7,569 bases of DNA from an uncultured Bacteroidota bacterium (lineage in GTDB: Bacteria; Bacteroidota; Bacteroidia; Chitinophagales; Chitinophagaceae), in assembly GCA_903912435.1 (NCBI GenBank), contig CAIWHI010000981.1:1-7569 (forward strand), written 5' to 3'. Below are positions 6,091 through 7,569 of the stretch, piece after piece; positions within the stretch are counted from its first letter, which is position 1, and every line of letters starts with the position of its first letter. The notes under the pieces were generated by a model. It was not told the DNA's origin and did not search any database. It saw nothing but the letters and a program-made list of their open reading frames with translations. A program made the translations under genes and the position numbers.

Positions 6091-6139
6091 AAGAACGCCA
6101 TATTAAGTAATTGTTAAGCAGACTTAATATTGGTCAACA
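6070..6139. promoter_or_regulatory. Helically phased TTAA-type half-sites upstream of the response regulator
   Basis: Similar six-base words begin at 6070 (TGAACC), 6081 (TTAACC), 6103 (TTAAGT), 6114 (TTAAGC), 6124 (TTAATA) and 6134 (TCAACA). The steps are 11, 22, 11, 10 and 10 bases, all close to one or two helical turns. PhoB/PhoP-type regulators bind direct repeats with an 11-bp period; the Bacillus PhoP box is TTAACA-like. An autoregulatory site is the natural reading, with the caution that AT-rich DNA yields TTAA by chance. Confidence 0.45.
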
Positions 6140-6161
6140 CAATAAAAGTAGCTTATAAAAG

Positions 6162-6197
6162 ACAAAGGTCAAAATCAGGTTAGATTTTGACCTTTGT
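6162..6197 (-). terminator. Intrinsic terminator of the coiled-coil protein gene
   Basis: Perfect 15-bp arms (6162-6176 and 6183-6197) enclose a six-base loop. Read on the minus strand, the stem is followed directly by CUUUUAU, a short U-tract, and it begins about 65 bases after the stop codon at 6263. On the plus strand the following bases are ATAATAG, so the minus direction is favoured. It separates the coiled-coil gene from the two-component operon. Confidence 0.8.
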
Positions 6198-6262
6198 ATA
6201 ATAGCAGTACCTATAATTATATTGATAAAGCAAATTTTCTAAATAGATTAAATAGAATCAAA

Positions 6263-7213
6263 CTATTTAAGTGATACCTTGCCATTACCTACTTTGAAAC
6301 CTTCGTTATAAATTTCAATCTGGTAATCGCCTTTTTGGTAATCACCTTCCTGATGCCAATCGATAGTTACGTCTTTTACTACCTGAGCTTGTGTAAGTGC
6401 AATATCCTTCACAACCGAATAGCCTAATTTACCACCGTCATTGAGGTTCATCATACCCGAACCATTAGTTGGATTACCCATAATCCTGCCATCAGGTGCA
6501 ATGAGGCGAAGATAAAGTTGTTTAGTACCACTTTCAGCAATCCTGTTTTCGTCAATATCAAATTTGATACGCAACACGTCTACCTTCCTGGCTTTGGTAG
6601 TTTCTTTTTCCTTACCATTATTTTTAATGTGGATTGGATCAAGGCGGAGGTTAGAGGCATGTAAAACAGAACCTATTTTATGTAAAGCAATGTTCTTGCT
6701 CACTGTTGAATCACGCTCTTTAGTAACCACCTGTACTTTTCCTGTAAGGGCTGCATTTTCTTTTTCCAATTCGGCAATCCTGGCTTCATATTTCTTTGAC
6801 TGGTCAGACAAACTGGCTATCATTTCCCTTGCATCCTTAAGTTCAGCATCAGAAGCATTTTTCTTGGCTAGTATTTTAGCAATCTGACCTTTCAACTTTT
6901 GCATAGCTTCTTTGTCACCGGCAAGTAAGCTATCCTGATGAGCACTCTGGGTTTTCATCATATCAATCTGTACAGAAAGTGCATCAAATTGCTTTTGTAA
7001 TGAATCACGAACTGTATTTACAGAATCAATTTGAGTTTTTTGCATTTTTGATGCAATATCATTGTCCTGGGCCATCTTGTTCTTACTCATAAAAAGATAT
7101 AGGCAACCGGCAAGTAGAACCAGTATAATAACCCAATATATGATGGAGTTATTTTTTTTGCCCTGGTTATTTTGAGACTGCGACTCTGAATTAGTTTGAT
7201 TTGACTGACTCAT
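6263..7213 (-). CDS. Membrane-anchored coiled-coil protein of unknown function
   Basis: A 316-residue protein. The first 22 residues are Gln/Asn/Ser-rich and end in Lys, followed by one membrane helix (about 23-42, IIYWVIILVLLAGCLYLF). Residues about 55-170 are rich in Lys, Glu, Gln, Leu and Ala with heptad-like spacing, predicting a long coiled coil. The C-terminal 130 residues look like a beta-rich domain with strands such as VDVLRIKFDI (211-220), KQLYLRLIAPDGRIM (231-245) and GDYQIEIYNEGFKVGNG (295-311). The order suggests a type II membrane protein with coiled coil and C-domain in the periplasm, although orientation is not certain. I recall similar Bacteroidota proteins labelled hypothetical or loosely 'chromosome partitioning'; no ATPase motif supports that name here. 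It is monocistronic with its own promoter candidate and terminator, and divergent from an exonuclease gene. Confidence 0.85.
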   Translation of the reverse strand: MSQSNQTNSESQSQNNQGKKNNSIIYWVIILVLLAGCLYLFMSKNKMAQDNDIASKMQKTQIDSVNTVRDSLQKQFDALSVQIDMMKTQSAHQDSLLAGDKEAMQKLKGQIAKILAKKNASDAELKDAREMIASLSDQSKKYEARIAELEKENAALTGKVQVVTKERDSTVSKNIALHKIGSVLHASNLRLDPIHIKNNGKEKETTKARKVDVLRIKFDIDENRIAESGTKQLYLRLIAPDGRIMGNPTNGSGMMNLNDGGKLGYSVVKDIALTQAQVVKDVTIDWHQEGDYQKGDYQIEIYNEGFKVGNGKVSLK

Positions 7214-7253
7214 AATTTACTTTTGTTTGAATTAGTTGATGATAAATAATTTA

Positions 7254-7261
7254 CAAAGGTA
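7254..7261 (-). promoter_or_regulatory. -7 promoter element of the coiled-coil protein gene
   Basis: The minus strand reads TACCTTTG, an exact match to TAnnTTTG, ending 40 bp before the start codon. A TTG lies upstream but at 14 bp, shorter than usual. In the other direction a weaker pair, TTTG (7226-7229) and TAATTTAC (7247-7254), spaced 17 bp apart, could serve the divergent exonuclease gene. Confidence 0.5.
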
Positions 7262-7277
7262 ATGTACTAGAACGGCA

Positions 7278-7569
7278 ATGGAGAATTTTAAGGAAATTTT
7301 GTTTATCGATATCGAAACAGTGCCTGAAAAGCCTGCATTTAGCCATTTATCGGAGGCTATGCAACATGAATGGCTGAGAAAAGCTAAAACGGTGAAATCG
7401 AACAGCACAGAAACACCTGACCCTGAAGCCCTGTTTGGTGAGCGGGCGGGTATTTTTTCTGAGTTTGCAAAGGTAGTGTGTATTGGGTTTGGTAGCTTCG
7501 TTTATACCGACAATAAATGCACCATGCGCTTAAAAGCATTAATAAATGCCAATGAAAAGCAATTATTGA
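7278..7569 (+). CDS. Predicted 3'-5' exonuclease, PolB-like DEDD family (partial, cut by window end)
   Basis: The first 97 codons of a longer gene. It opens with MENFKEILFIDIETVPEK, where D11 and E13 form the Exo I motif (DxE) of DEDD-type exonucleases that bind two catalytic metal ions. The following residues, including LSEAMQHEW, LFGERAGIFSEFAKVVCIGFG and then a beta strand, match my recollection of the Bacteroidota 3'-5' exonuclease family related to the exonuclease domain of DNA polymerase B (Pfam DNA_pol_B_exo2 type), usually around 230-260 residues. A role in DNA or RNA end processing is likely, but the physiological substrate is not established from the sequence. The remaining catalytic motifs lie beyond the window. 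The ATG has no Shine-Dalgarno and is divergent from the coiled-coil gene, 64 bp away. Confidence 0.85.
   Translation, partial: MENFKEILFIDIETVPEKPAFSHLSEAMQHEWLRKAKTVKSNSTETPDPEALFGERAGIFSEFAKVVCIGFGSFVYTDNKCTMRLKALINANEKQLL

Noticed and set aside
6564..6887. 107-codon plus-strand frame
   Set aside because: Antisense to the coiled-coil protein gene; the Leu/Ser/Ala-rich translation mirrors its Lys/Glu codons.

Overview
The window looks like chromosomal DNA from a member of the Bacteroidota, probably in the Chitinophagaceae/Sphingobacteriia neighbourhood. Supporting signs are AT-rich DNA, gene starts with almost no Shine-Dalgarno sequence, several exact or near matches to the Bacteroidota -7 promoter element TAnnTTTG(C), and protein types common in that phylum: a short cNMP-fold Crp/Fnr regulator, a Cys-tailed CDF transporter, a coiled-coil membrane protein and a PolB-like 3'-5' exonuclease. 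The lineage is an inference from these features; no rRNA or other marker gene is present.

Layout from left to right. (1) On the minus strand, a small predicted lipoprotein of unknown function (1094-1837) lies upstream of a cation diffusion facilitator (8-988). (2) A 558-bp gene-free stretch (1838-2395) holds a strong 14-bp palindrome, a three-unit 11-bp phased repeat and a smaller inverted repeat. (3) On the plus strand, a Crp/Fnr-type regulator (2396-2977) is followed closely by a zinc-independent NAD(P)H:quinone-oxidoreductase-like MDR enzyme (3038-4012). A perfect palindrome resembling a PrfA box overlaps the regulator's stop codon. It sits about 41 bp before the start predicted from an exact -7 element, so the regulator may control the enzyme directly. 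(4) The convergent gap 4013-4193 has two near-identical imperfect palindromes that look like REP elements. (5) On the minus strand, a PhoB/OmpR-type response regulator (5356-6042) and a PhoR-like sensor kinase (4194-5258) form a two-component system. A 17-bp hairpin separates them, and the regulator's upstream region has an 11/10-bp phased series of TTAA-type half-sites. (6) A membrane-anchored coiled-coil protein (6263-7213, minus) ends in a clear intrinsic terminator and is divergent from a 3'-5' exonuclease gene cut off by the window edge (7278-7569, plus).

The genes belong to known families and I see no evidence of a new multi-gene defence, mobile or biosynthetic system. The material worth a second look is mainly intergenic: palindromes, helically phased repeats and hairpins placed where they could be operators, RNA processing sites or dispersed repeats. 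All of these are sequence observations whose functions are inferred.
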